A stretch of DNA of 64,000 nucleotides from Paracentrotus lividus (Eukaryota > Echinodermata > Echinoidea > Camarodonta > Echinidae). Every line of letters begins with the position of its first letter. The first letter of the stretch is position 1. The DNA lies in the NCBI GenBank assembly GCA_940671915.1, contig CALNVZ010002100.1, forward strand, positions 3,025,703 to 3,089,702. Direction: 5' to 3'. Below the pieces are notes generated by a model that saw only the letters and a program-made list of their open reading frames with translations, did not search any database and had not been told where the DNA came from. Shown one piece after another: positions 1-12,580 of this stretch. The translations under genes were made by a program, and so were the position numbers.

Positions 1-586
1 TGGTTGGACCCAGTGCTCTCTGCTGGAGACAAACCTTGTCAAAAGAATTGTTGTAATTGTGTTTGGTCTAGATTGGGGGAGGCCTAGGTGTCTGCAGCCC
101 ACAAAATATTCATAGCAAAGATTATTAATGAGCCCAGATTATTATGTATCTTCAATATGGATCCTAAAAAACAGTCTATAAGGCACGATTTTTAGCTCGA
201 AACATTCAGCTTGCGGATACTAAATAGGCTTTATATTGCACAATTAACTCCAATTTTGTTCCCAAAATTTTAAGCTCGCGCTTTGCGCTCGCATTCCTTT
301 ATATTCATTACTAAATGAACAATAAAAAATAAAAGCCATTAAAGATTCCTAAAATTTTAAGCTCGCGCTTCGCGCTCGCGGATACTATAAGTAGGGACTA
401 TAATACACAATTAACCCCAGTTTTTAGCTACTAAATAGAGTCTATAATCATGATAATGCATAGTATACTCCAAGTTTAACTCAAAATTTTCTGCTCGCGC
501 TTCGCGCTCGAAAAAAAGAAATCCTTGAAAAAGGTCCACCTTTTCAGATTTCGAACCCCCCCGTAAAAATCCTAGTTACGGGCCTG
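1..586. mobile_element. Truncated DNA transposon with CAGGCCCGTAAC terminus
   Basis: The right end (575-586, GTTACGGGCCTG) is the reverse complement of the terminus of the complete element at 50857-51273, and both share the adjoining CGTAAAAATCCTA and TTCGAACCC stretch. Inside, the word GCTCGCGCTTCGCGCTCG (one base changed in the first copy) recurs at 274-291, 361-378 and 493-510, each after an AAATTTT(AA) lead. The left end is not in the window. No transposase frame is open, so this is a non-autonomous or internally deleted copy. I cannot assign a superfamily. Confidence 0.6.
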
Positions 587-2231
587 GCTCACACAATATA
601 CAAGAAACCTAAAAAAGCAATAAATGATTTTAACCATACCTATAGGCACATGACGATCTATCAGATAGAGTTGAGGTAATCAAATCAGTTTTTATAGCCA
701 CTAAACTTTCTTGTCTTTTTATTTACTGAGGTGCCTGCCAAAGACCGATATTTCCTTCATTATAAATCGAAAAACATGTGGGTGCTTGATGTCCGATGCC
801 AGAAGCCATGATTACATTGTGGGGAAGGGAACCTTGGATAGGGACAAGGTTTAAGAGTTAATATTAGAACATCCCTCAAGGAAGGTGTTGCTATTAAAAG
901 AATACTGATGGCTAAAAATACTGTGATTGGCTTCCCATAGGGGTGTCTGTGGGTATGGGATCTATTACATGATGGTGTAGGTGGAACCAAAATAGACCTG
1001 TTAACCACAACCCTCAAACTTTTTCAAAGGGACAATCGTAATGGAATCGGTGTGATTCATCGTCATGTAGGAATACATGTAAACTATCAATTTAGAATCA
1101 AAAGCAGGTATCCTTTGTTCTAAAGCTTTTGTCTTGAGAGGAGAGGATGTCATAAATACATAAGGAAATTAGATAACATTCAGGATACTTTAAATGATTA
1201 ATATCAGTACCTCAGGAGAAACCAGCTCTGAAATTAATATTCAATTAGTGTAACGGCATACTCTTATTATCATACCCTCCTAAAAGGTGTTCTGATATTT
1301 AAAATTAGTTGAAGTCAAATGAGTCAGTATTTGCTGTTGTAAAAACTTGGGCATGATTTGAATAGACAGACACATTAGTTTGTCAGAGGGATCTAAATTG
1401 GTTAGTGCTTGATAGTGCAAATGTGCGTACCCCAGTTATTTTCAGAAAAACCTTCATATTTCTTAATCAAATTGACCTTTGAAAATTGACCTTGGGGAGA
1501 AAAAGGTAGGGATGTTCCTTTTGCACTCAAAATGATGTGAATCATTCAGGGGTTCTGGCACAATGTGTAAAATGGTTATGTCTTGAATATGTGAACAAGA
1601 GATTATTAATTCTAATTTCATTGAACGAAAGAGAGAGAGAGAGAGAGAGGCCAGGGAGACGAGGAGAGAGAAAATACAAAATATTAATTTTATTAATTTT
1701 AAATTAACCCATGTTTATATTTATTAGTATATCCTTTCTTTACCTAAACTGAATGGAAAATAATGTAGCTTTACATCTAGTAGAGTTATGAAACCTTTTT
1801 TCTTTTCTTTTTTTTTTTTTTGGGGGGGGGATACGATATGCGCAACTGTCCCTATTATTAGGGACTTACCTACTTGGGGAAAATGAAGGAGCATTTCAGC
1901 CAATTTACAACCTTTGTCCTATTTTTGAAAAATCGTGCACATAAGTCTAGAAATACAGAAGTCCTATTTTTTAAAATTTGTATTCGCCACTTTGCCCTAT
2001 ATTTGGACTCACAAGTTGGCAGGGTATGGGGATATCAAAAAAGAATTATAATATGCAAGATAAGGGGTACATGTATAGATGAAATTTTAAATAGTAAAAC
2101 TTCATTCATTATGATAATACAAATATTTTTAATCTGATGTAATGACAAAATAATATAAAAGTAAAGAATTAAGTCACATCTTAAGATGCCCAGAAACATC
2201 CAATGAATTGGAGGATGTTTTTTTAGTAGAA
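587..2231. other. Unannotated AT-rich DNA
   Basis: No gene is supported. It holds a (GA)n run at about 1630-1649 and a poly-T/poly-G run at about 1801-1830. A short hairpin (GTCCCTA-TTAT-TAGGGAC) lies near 1850. The open frames here have no recognisable protein features. Confidence 0.6.
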
Positions 2232-2387
2232 GTGTCCTAGTCTAGTGGTGTATCACTTTGATTGCTAATGCAAAATCGTGGTTTGATATCCGGCACAAGC
2301 ACGTTATGTCCTTTGGCATGCATTCTATCTACATTTGCTTCACTCCATCCAGGTGTAAATGGGTCGCCTGGAGGATGATTGCATATA
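2232..2387 (+). mobile_element. SINE, 5' tRNA-derived part (interrupted)
   Basis: An A-box-like TAGTCTAGTGG (2238-2248) and a degenerate B-box GGTTTGATATCC (2280-2291) sit at tRNA spacing. They are followed by a SINE body containing CCAGGTGTAAATGGGT, which resembles the GGTGTCAATGGGTACC of the SINE at 55723. The body stops at a TA where a ~980-bp inverted-repeat element begins. The missing 3' part reappears beyond it at 3369. The promoter boxes have drifted, so it is an old copy. Confidence 0.7.
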
Positions 2388-3366
2388 GGGTACATGCAGG
2401 AGTAATCATGGGCCCCTATAGCTCATTGCCTAATTGCATAAAATTACGAAATGACACACAGGTCTAATCTTGTTTATAGGAATCAATGACTATCTGCTCT
2501 AACTTTTATCGTGAAGAATAACATTATCACAACCCGCCTGTCTGCAATATTCAAATGTTGACGTCATTACAAAGTGCCCATATTACCTGCATGTCCAGGT
2601 AATATGGGCACATGCATTTAATGCACGTTTTTTTCTTTAAAAAACTACAATGACCTCTACCATGTCTGGAATTTGCCTAAAGGATGTTGAAGAATCATAT
2701 ACTTTAATGATATAATTTAAAAATTATAAGACCCTTCAGTAAATCCTTTGACTATATATTCATTGTTATTTTTTTGTTATATTTTTTTTAATAATTATTA
2801 AATATTATTTCATTTAAACAAGTCAAATATAGGCCTACAATAAGTTATTTATATTAATTATTATACTGAAAATATACCCAAAAATCGTAGCAAAGAGATT
2901 GATGCCTATCCCAATACTAAGTACCAAGAATAATTTCCGCCATTTTGGATGTCCCATATACCTGCCTAATTGTGCTGGTGTCAGGGCAAGCATTCAATGC
3001 AACATTGGCACCCTTCACTAAAACAAATGACCTGTACACGCTATTATGATCAATTGAAACAAAGCTTACTAAATATACAAAACAATTGAGGTCCTCCTCA
3101 ACCATCTTTCACCATCACATTCTGTGAAATATCAAATTTTTACATCAGGTATAAAAAAATGCCGTAAGTTTTACCTACCTTTTGGTTTTCAGCAATTTTC
3201 TCAGAGAAATTTCGGCATAGATGCTCTCACGACGAATATTTACGTTATACATTCATATGAACAACTAATGGTGCTCACACCGTCACCGTCACCGGTCGAC
3301 GGTCACGACATGATTTGCTTCAGGTGGCCCATATTACCTGCTGGCCCATATTACCTGCATGTACCC
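2388..3366. mobile_element. TA-flanked inverted-repeat DNA element nested in a SINE
   Basis: The left end GGGTACATGCAGG...ATGGGCC (2388-2415) is the imperfect reverse complement of the right end GGCCCATATTACCTGCATGTACCC, ending at 3366. Both ends are flanked by TA (2386-2387 and 3367-3368). The subterminal word GCCCATATTACCTG recurs at 2576 and twice near 3327-3356, and inverted at 2596-2609. No transposase is visible. TA duplication suggests a Tc1/mariner-like source, but the terminus is not one I recognise. Confidence 0.65.
2574..2611. repeat. 16-bp perfect hairpin of terminal-repeat-like sequence
   Basis: The arms GTGCCCATATTACCTG (2574-2589) and CAGGTAATATGGGCAC (2596-2611) are perfect complements around the 6-base loop CATGTC. 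Each arm carries the GCAGGTAATATGGGC-type core seen at the ends of the surrounding element, so the hairpin looks like two terminal repeats head to head. Confidence 0.8.
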
Positions 3367-3368
3367 TA

Positions 3369-3464
3369 GTCACCTATGATGTCGGACAGAAATCATGGAT
3401 AAGAACCCAATGAACGGCGTAATAATTTTGTTGTAAAGCACTTTGGGTGCAGTATGAATATTAG
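3369..3464 (+). mobile_element. SINE, 3' part resumed after the nested element
   Basis: CCAATGAACGGCGTAATAAT followed by TGTAAAGCACTTTGGGTGCAG matches the 3' region of the minus-strand SINE tail at 63538 (CCAGTGAACGGGGTAATAAT, then TGTAAAGCGCTTTGAGCCAC). It then passes into a TTATT-rich tail. With the 2232-2387 piece this gives a roughly 235-bp SINE body plus tail. Confidence 0.65.
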
Positions 3465-3854
3465 TTTTATTATTTATTTATTTATTATTATTAATCATAA
3501 TTATCCGATGGCTGTCTCGTGATCCCATACAAACCTTCTTAATTATGAGAAGTTTATTACACAAATACAGAAATGGAGCCAGTAGCTTAGTCTAAATTAT
3601 TATTTATTTATTTATTATTATTAATCATGTTTATCCGATGGCGGTCTCATGATACCATACAAACCTTCTTAATTATGAGAAGTTTATTACACAAGTACAG
3701 AAATGGAGCCAGTAGCTTATCCTAAATTATTATTGATTTATTTATTATTATTAATCATGTTTATCCGATGGCTGTCTCATGATACCGTACAAACCCTCTT
3801 AATTATGAGAAGTTTATTACACAAGTACAGAAATGGAGCCAGTAGCTTATCCTA
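3465..3854. repeat. Three tandem copies of a 130-bp unit
   Basis: The word TTATCCGATGGC recurs at 3501, 3631 and 3761, exactly 130 bp apart. The units are nearly identical, each starting with TTATTTATTTATTATTATTAATCAT and ending in GGAGCCAGTAGCTTA. The AT-rich start of each unit resembles the SINE tail immediately upstream. Short open frames across it are by-products of the repeat. Confidence 0.9.
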
Positions 3855-6800
3855 TTCATCTTTCCATCTTCCTCCCTTTCACCTCTCCATCCCCCTCCCC
3901 CTCCCCCTCACCTGGCTGGTTCATTTGGATGCTTGTCTGTCTTCACTCTCGCCTTGACCGTCAAATTGATAGCTTCCTATCTCACCTCTCAATTTTTCCA
4001 CACCTCACTGGTTCCGGATGCGCAAAAAGTTCACCTTTTTCGATCGTGTATGGATCAACTGAAATTTTGTAGTCTAAAAGTCAGACACGGTCTCTGTCTA
4101 TGCCTGTCATTTGCTAATGTGTGATAGCATACATGTTCTGAGAAAGTTGAAAAATATAAATCATGTTTGTTTTTGGTTGTTTTTTTTTTTGTGTTTAACA
4201 GTTGTGTGTTTGTACTTGATTATCTTATTTTACTATGTCCATTTTATGTGTGCTTTTGATATGGCTTTAGTAGATGCGTGAATGCAAGGTATATAGACTG
4301 AGTCAGTCAATCATGATTTTTAACATGTAAGCAGTATAGCAAGTAAGGCCCTGAATAGTCCTCCACATGTGGCAGCCCAACATATTTTGCACATATGGCT
4401 TTTTAATTGGGAAGAGAAGCAGAAAAAGGCACAGAGGTTAATTACAGAAGGACAATGTCATAGTGATAGTATAGGGAGTAAGATATAATGGCTGCTACAA
4501 TATTGGGCTTTTTCCATTCATCAATCTATTATATTTGGTCCCTCTGAGTTCAAATGATGGGGTTTTGTCAGGTATTGTTCATTTGAGGTTAGCCATTCAC
4601 GGGGAATGGAGATGGAAACAGATTATCCCATGCAGTGTGCAATCGCGAACCTGTGTTGCATTGATGGTGTCCTACTGTGATTGTTGGGGAATCAACTGGG
4701 ACTAGTATGACTTCTTTTTAATGGAGGAGAGAAGAGAGGAGGAGAGGGGGAGATGGAGATGGCACGCTTCACGTCAGCGCCACTGGAGGCAGACGATGAC
4801 GGAACTGTTCTGTCGTAGCCCTCACGCCCTTTTGCTTGAAGCGCGTTGTGTTAAAGTTTAAGGCAGCTGGGGCTGCTAGTTAGTAAGGAGTGAGGGGCGA
4901 CCAACGCTTTTCATGTGGGCTTGGAGGGCCCTTAGTTGAATATTCTATGAGGCTTGGGATATGGAACAGGTGTGATATGACGTGACGGCGTTTCAATAGA
5001 TGCAGAGTCTGAATAATGCATGGGAGGCAGTGTAGACGGAGCTGGGGTTGAGGGCTTTTTGAAGTGTAGCCAGTATCTGGAGTAGTGTTTCAGTGGGAGG
5101 GGCATGCTTGTAATATTTAGACTGTTAATAGCAGTAGGTGGATATATCTAGAAAATTGAAAGAGATGATATAAGATGAAGATAAGATAAGGAGTGAGTGG
5201 AATATATTTGTTAGAGAATCATATTTTTTCTTGAAAATAGTCTGCACTTTCTTTGTTTGTGCGCTTGTGCTAACTAGGATTTTCATTACATGTTATATTC
5301 AGATTTTCATTTTCATAGTTAATCAATTATTGTGCATATCTTGAAAATAGAGTTATAAAATTAATTCATTAAAGAGAACTGATAAAGCATACATCTAATT
5401 ATTTCAATGTAGTTTATTTATGTTCATTAAAGAATTGCCTGGGCAATCAAATTGCCTATTTTTTAAGAGTAAGCAATGTTATTTCCATATCAGCAAAAAC
5501 GTAAAATAAGCATAAAAAATGCATGGATAACAAAAATTGATACAAGAAAGATCTGGCGAATAGATTTTTATATTAATATTAATGAATATGTATGGTTACA
5601 TACAGAAAATGAGACTATTCTTAAGGACATTCTATATTTACCAGATAACTCCAAAAGCTCCAAGCTTCAATTTTTATTGTCCAATACAAAGGTGAAACAG
5701 AGTTTGTATTTGCCCATTGATCTAGGGCCTGGTAGCCAACTGAACAGCGCCAGATCAACGTTGATCATCCCTTTTCTCTACTACCAAATAAGATAGCAGC
5801 AACTCCCATCTTTGAACTTCTTTTGATATGATGCGGCTGTGGTTTGACACTCAGACTCCTTATTACAAGCGACACACATATCCATTGAGCCAAACATCAA
5901 AAGGCTTCAGGAACAAGAAGATAATCCATGGTAGATGTGGAAGTAGTGAACTAGCAATAATAGACTGTGATCAATATGTTGCATGTAAATATGAGATCAT
6001 TAGGGCCAAAAGCAGCTAAAGACATGTAAGGGGTAAAAACACTGCACCAAATCAAATAGATATGAAATTATTTAGTGAAAACAAAGAGAGGTGGACGGGG
6101 GGTAAAACATTTGTAGAAAACGAGACAGGGTACAGATGGGAAGAGAGAACAGATACAAACTGAGACAAATATTGGGGAAGGGTTCATGCATGGTCAAGCA
6201 CTAAAAAAGTTTGTTGAGCCACATAGAATAGCTTACAGTATGGAGAGATGATAGAGTATATTTATAGGTGGAGTCCATGTAAGTTGGACTTTGCTTGTGA
6301 CTGAAAGAGCCTGTTACTGTATCCCAGTAAACACAGCCAGACTTCCCGTTTCCTCCTCATGTATTTGAATATAAACCAATATTTGAGATCAGTTGGTACC
6401 TGTGGACTCTCAGAGCAAGCGATGATGATGTGGCAAAAGTTGTAGGATGCAACTTTAAAACAGCCCAATATCTCATACCAATTAAAGTAGTTCCAGTTGA
6501 TATTTGCTAGACTCTGACACCTGTGTTATGTCGATTTTTTATATATCGATATTTTGCAAAGACAAAACATTGTTATGTATCAATTTTACATCTTGTGACT
6601 AGTGTGACCTTTGCCATATAAATCTAAAAGAAGAAGTGCTGGCAGATATAGACAATATTTATTCCGTGTATTAACCAGTATTTAGCATTAAGTCTAGGAC
6701 AGGGCAGGTGATTCATGATGTCATTATGTTTACAGCAATAAATTGACCATTCATGAAAATAACATGTCTGTCTTCGTTTTTGTAGTGTACATGTATATCA

Positions 6801-8588
6801 TCATCAATTAAATTATTTTACCTTTTTTTATCACAAAATGGAATAATCACATTTACGTTTATTTACTGTTTTCAAATTTTGGTTATATACCACCTAAAAC
6901 AGCAATTTGTTATTATGTTGAATATAATTTGGATAATTTACTGTGACAACATATTTTTAATTTATAAATTAAAAAAGAATAGAGAGAAAACATCAATATG
7001 TAATTTGGATAACAAGATGCATGTACATTGGTGGATACAGATTTGAATATGGGGTAACAGCATTTCAGAAAAATAGAAGAGATGTTTGAAGTATCTTATC
7101 AAATATTCTAAAAATATCTCTATTATTTTATTCCAACAAGGGAGATTTGACATGTCAACAACAACTAGATATACATGTTATTCCAGGAATAATTGGCTTA
7201 ATAAATATGACTGTTATTATAGTGAAAAAATCTAAGCAGGCTTTGATATCCTGCGATTTAAGGTTATAGTAAAATCATCAAAAACATCGGCTAATAGGAA
7301 CAACTTAGGGGTTTGTTTCTAAGGATCCATTCATATACATCGACAAATCCCCCTGATGAAGCTTAATTTCACTAGAATGCCAACTTAGCCCGAGGCAGAG
7401 GAATATATTAATAAAATAGGTCTCCTCCTAGGAAAGAATCTAATGAATCAGCAGAAAATGGCCCGAGGGTTTCTTGTTGACATCATTTCGTCTCCATATT
7501 TTTGCATAAATATGGAATCTGGTTGGTGAAATGGATCTGAGACATCTAGTAGATGCTTATTTCTATCAATCAGGGCGTCTGGCTGCATACTGAATCAAAT
7601 AACCTCCATCATTTGCATAATATTGATGAATAAATGCTGAAAATCAGTGGTATTCAGAGCCTATACATGAGAATGAGTTTTTTGATGAAATAGGTCAATT
7701 TTATTAATGGATTTGAACATTATTTTAATCCCAAAGTATCTAAAATGTTATTTCTAATGTAGAGAGGTAGCAGGATCGAAATTGGGGCTGGTATTTTCAG
7801 TATTTAAAGCTTTTAAGGAGGAATTTAGATTTAAAAAAAAAAAAAGAGTGTCATTTTAGTAAACATACTGCTGCATGTTTTATTGTCTGTGTGATACTTA
7901 ACATGCCTTTCTAAAAAAAGAAAAATCAATTATACAATCACATTTACAAATACTATGTACATGTGTATTCTTATTGGAATATAAATTTTGATGAATTACG
8001 TTTTTTAAGATACTGCCTGTATACACATGTTTGACATTTAAAAGAATTGTAGTCTTAGTCGTTCTAATCTCAAATTATCTTGAAAATTGGAGTGAGACTT
8101 GAAGCCCACTTCAAATCATAGTGTTGTCTGTCTTCATCTGTGAACTTCCGTGACCTTCACTTTTTGGCCTAATTGGCAAAATTGTCTGTCTGGGACAGTT
8201 TAGCAGATGATACCAAATTCACTGCAATTAATTAATCAAAATTGGCAAATAATATCAAGCGAAATACTGAAAATGCTTATAGATGAAGGTCATTTTGGGA
8301 TGTTTCTATGCATGGTTTTAGGATTGATAGAAAGATTTCTCTGTTTCTCTCTCTCCCATCTCTTTTTATCTTTTTCTCTTTTGTCTCTTTATCTTGCTAT
8401 TTCTTTACACATCCCTTTCGTTCATTTTGCTTCTCCTGGATGGAATTATCCTTGTGTAAATTTAACATATCCTGAGTTTCCTGCCTCAGACAGAATTGAC
8501 ATTTTCTGAAATATTTATTTCTCTGTTTCTTTGTCTTTTGTGAGAGTCTTCATGGTTATGTTCGGACACTCTACAGACCAAAGATATC
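3855..8588. other. Unannotated DNA, no gene recognised
   Basis: A C/T-rich stretch (3855-3980) follows the tandem array, and a purine-rich patch with some CpGs lies near 4720-4920. The open frame at 5476-5796 (106 codons) is lysine/isoleucine-rich and has no domain I recognise. The block at 7320-7640 has balanced composition and ATTTGCAT/TAAT words, but nothing proves function. Confidence 0.5.
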
Positions 8589-8657
8589 CGTTGAGAACCA
8601 GAATGGTGCTATTACCATTGACTTTGAACAGCAATAGCGCCCTTCTGGTTCTCAACG
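8589..8657. repeat. Short inverted repeat (about 69-bp hairpin)
   Basis: CGTTGAGAACCAGAA (8589-8603) is complemented exactly by TTCTGGTTCTCAACG (8643-8657). The stem continues imperfectly inwards (TGGTGCTATT against AATAGCGCCC). It may be a very short MITE or a solo foldback; no target duplication is evident. Confidence 0.75.
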
Positions 8658-11600
8658 CAACATTTGGAGATAATGCAATAACGCCTTTTTGTCTCTCAAC
8701 AGACAATATGAGGTATAGTGTTTAAGTGCAAGCCAGGCATCCTTGGATCATGGCAGACAGAAGACTTTATCTCATCTGATGGTGTTGTTGAGACAGGATA
8801 TCAACAAGATACCTCATTTCGCTTGTAACAACTCTAATTCAATTCCATGACACATCTGGGTTACCTTGTCCGTCCTCCAGCCCCACATATTGATATCTGT
8901 GTCTGTTGTAGGTATATCATCCTGGACGTAAGATTGGATATCTGGAATGTTATACATGTATAGCTAACATATTCCATTTAGTCATTTTAGCATGTATAGA
9001 TACTTATCCAATTTTATTATCCAGATGTATATATGGAAGATTATTCTTCTCCAAAACAATCAAGAGATGCAAGTTATTAATTTATTTGATTCTGCTCGAT
9101 GAGTCTACAAAGTTTTTTTTTTTTTCATTTTTTTGTTCTGCGAGTTAAATGTGTTATTAATGTGTTGCGCATATAAATCCTCTTTTAATCATTATTTTAT
9201 TTTACTTTCTGAACCAGCTTAGACTGCTTGATGTTTATGATGTTGTTTTAATGAGAAATTTGAACTTGAAAGTAAATGTCAAATCGAGGAACCACATTCT
9301 TCTTATGTAAATCATGATCATGACCCACCCCTCAATAGCCTCCAATTCAAATTGTCAGCAGTTTGATATAGCTCCTATCGCTGCAATATTTGAATTGTCC
9401 CCATTAAATAGAATGGTTCAAGAAGGCAAATCAATAAGACAATAATCACAGATCTTGTTTGTACTCCAGGTCTGTAGGGCACTACTGTGGGTGTGTTCCC
9501 TTGGTTTGGTGCAAATGACGGGTATGAGCTAGTTTGAAGGATAGGTGACCTCTAAAGGGTTTAACAGTATAATAAATAAAATCAGGACAGTTGAATTAAT
9601 TTATTAAAAGCAACTCTATATGGCTCAAAAGCTTCATTGAAGTAGAATAGATAATAATAAAACAACTCATAAAACAATACAAATATTCTTAACCTAAACA
9701 CATAATTGTATAATCTTTTTATATCCTATTCTATGTAAATCCTTTTTAAAAATCTTTTAGAGAGTAAATATTACAATAAAAATTTGTTTATGTCTCCAAT
9801 CAGGTTAACATGATATTATCTCTCTTATAGATATAAACCAATGCTACTAACAAACAAATACTACTCAGTATAATGGATTTATTCTTGCTTATCAATATTT
9901 GATGACCCTAATCCAAACACTAAGAATACAATGCTAGGTCATGACAGATACAAGACATATCTCAGTATATCTTTCATCAATTGTTATTTTGGATACCTCT
10001 ATGTAATTACGACCTTCAGTAGCTACTATTGACTCTACTATCCTCCTAATACATGTGCCAAACAGTGATTTGGTACCAGAGAGCTCCCTGGCACACATAT
10101 TTTAGAGGGGTGTAGCTAATTTTAACCAACAATGCAAGAATGCTATGATGCAGATTTTGAGACCTGATAATATAGTACCTGTATCTGGGTGAATACACAA
10201 AATTAATTGATTCAGATTTTTGTTTTCTTAAAAAAATTGAGTTCCTCAATGAACATATCTGAACATGACACAGGTGCCGAACATAGCCTCATGACTAAAG
10301 TATTTCAGTTTACCACTTTAACCCTAAACATTATCTTAATCCTAATTTTAAATGGTGTTAGCAATGAAAGAGCCGTATACAATTCTGTAGATGCATGCAT
10401 TGAATTATGAAATTTATGACCTCTACAAACCTTCATCTCAATGGAATAACAAGATGCATGGATATGAAATACATTTCACCAAATATAATATAGATCTAAA
10501 TGTATGTGATTAGAGAACAAAGGTTATTCCAGGTATATAGAAATTCAATTGTTTTATATCAGTTACTTCTGTACACATATAATGCTTTCAATAATCCAGT
10601 TTGTTTGGTTTAGTCTAATTTGTCAATACCAGACTATTCAATGAAATGTCTTACAGATAAGCCAGAGTTACACAAGTGTCCTCTTCAGTTATCTGTTACG
10701 GAATGGTATCATGAACTGATTGATCAGTCACAGTGACCTATATGAGATTTGTGTTGTAGATCAATCCCCACATTCAGGTATTTCATGTTTGGTGTTGGTG
10801 TTAGTGTTAGCAGATTAAAAAAAGTTGCTAAAGAGTAAAATCAAGCTCCAACTCTGCCACTAAGATTTGAAGAGCCAGGACTGTTATCCCAACTTTGTGG
10901 ATTAATAGCTAAAATGTGCAGAGCATTGTCATTTTGTTCTGTGTTTTGTTTGTCATTTTCTTGTCATTTTATCTAACAAAGATTCTGCTATGATGAAAAA
11001 CTCATGCTGTATTTGATGCATTTTATTTTTGACTTCTCAAATATCTCTAAATCTAAATATCCGAATATAATATCTAAATTAAATGTAATTATAGATGGTA
11101 AGAGCACTTAAAACATCAACTTGATAACAAAAGTTCTTTTCAGGTCAAAGTTTTTGTGTATTTGCACAATACTGATTACATTTAATTTTGACTAGTCATA
11201 AAATCTTGTATCTATTATTTTCACCCCAGTGTTTGTGTGACTTTTGTGATGGGTAATGACCTTCGGTATTGTATAAATACCAATTGTTTATGTCGCAACA
11301 ACTACGCCAGGTCACGTAATTGTCTCAAACTTTTTTACATGATCTATTCTCCCTTTAAAAAAAATATTGCCACCAAAGCACCTTGAAATGTTTAGGTAAT
11401 GTAATATATGATGGTATAAATAAACATTCCATTATGTCATGCTCTTATTTTTATCCATATTGAGTATGTTGCATCATACAGTTTTTTCTTACTCTCCTTT
11501 GTAACGAAAATCTAAGAATCGTATCTTGCTTGACCTTAATTGCTAGACTTCTTTTCTTTGAATTCAACATCTTTTCTGTAAACCCATGTAAAGTGAATAC

Positions 11601-12348
11601 CTATTAGATGTAAGGTGACTGACTCCCTCTGTTAACCTTGCCTGTCTATTAATAAATGTGATATAACCGACTCTTAGACATGACTAGTTAGGCTCTTCAA
11701 GGCTTATGATCAGAGAAATAAAGCTCACTGCTCATTGACTGGATGGCTTTGATTTGCTTGAAATACTGAAAGGAGATGTCTGCAATGTAGTTGTCTGGTT
11801 TTTATCTCTAAACCTTGTCTATTATGTTACAAAAAGCCAAATTAATTTTATTAATTAATTAATGAATTAAGACTAATCATGTAGTGATGTTTAAGCATGC
11901 TTTGCTCTTGTAGGCTAATAGAAGTATGAAAATATGCATGCACATGTAGCAACCCCTGACTGATATCAGTATCAACTATTAATGAATTCTCAGACCCATT
12001 TTAGTTTTATTATATTAAGAGAACATAATCATTCAATAAATAGCTACAACATGTGCAATATACATTTAAAAACAAATTGTTATGCATTTAAAATACAGTA
12101 TTTGTACATGTATATATTTCTGATTCTTAACCTATAAATCTAAAAACAACAAAACATCAACCTATCATTTTCTCCCATTCTACTTCTGTTTTTAAGTTTT
12201 GATATTTCTGCAGTTGTATCTTTCCTCAGCTTCAAATCGTAATGATGTAAGATCTACTCAAGATATTAAGCTACCATAGATATAACCTGGCTTTCCATTT
12301 GGTTCAAATAATGTAATAAGGAAGCACATGAATTAAAATTCAAATACT
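8658..12348. other. Unannotated AT-rich DNA
   Basis: No gene or repeat element was recognised. It contains a poly-T run near 9112-9126 and scattered ACATGTA words. A possible 16-base exon near 8913-8928 was considered and rejected. Confidence 0.5.
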
Positions 12349-12580
12349 ACTGTATTCGCTATTATTTTTGCGCGATTAATTTTTCGCACTGAGCTGCCTC
12401 AAAGAATGTCCACTGGTTCTTGAATTCGCGCTGCATGTTCATAAGCACGCAATTGAACCCTCCCTATACAAGCATAAAAAAGTATGCTCATATATTCGCA
12501 GGTTTTTAAATTCGCGCCTTCCTATCTTCGCGCGAAATCCACGAAAATTAATGTACCGCAAATATTACAACGATTACAGT
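12349..12580. mobile_element. Candidate MITE with degenerate ACTGTA termini
   Basis: The left end ACTGTATTCGCTATTATTTT and the reverse complement of the right end, ACTGTAATCGTTGTAATATT, align over about 45 bp, including a shared ATTAATTTTTCG/ATTAATTTTCG block. The interior is enriched in TTCGCGC words unlike the surrounding AT-rich DNA. No clear target duplication is seen. Confidence 0.5.

Noticed and set aside
5476-5796. 106-codon open frame
   Set aside because: I/K/Y-rich composition expected from AT-rich DNA; no domain, splice signal or repeat link.
8913-8928. Possible 16-nt micro-exon between GTTGTAG and GTAAGA
   Set aside because: Too short to support and no neighbouring exon.
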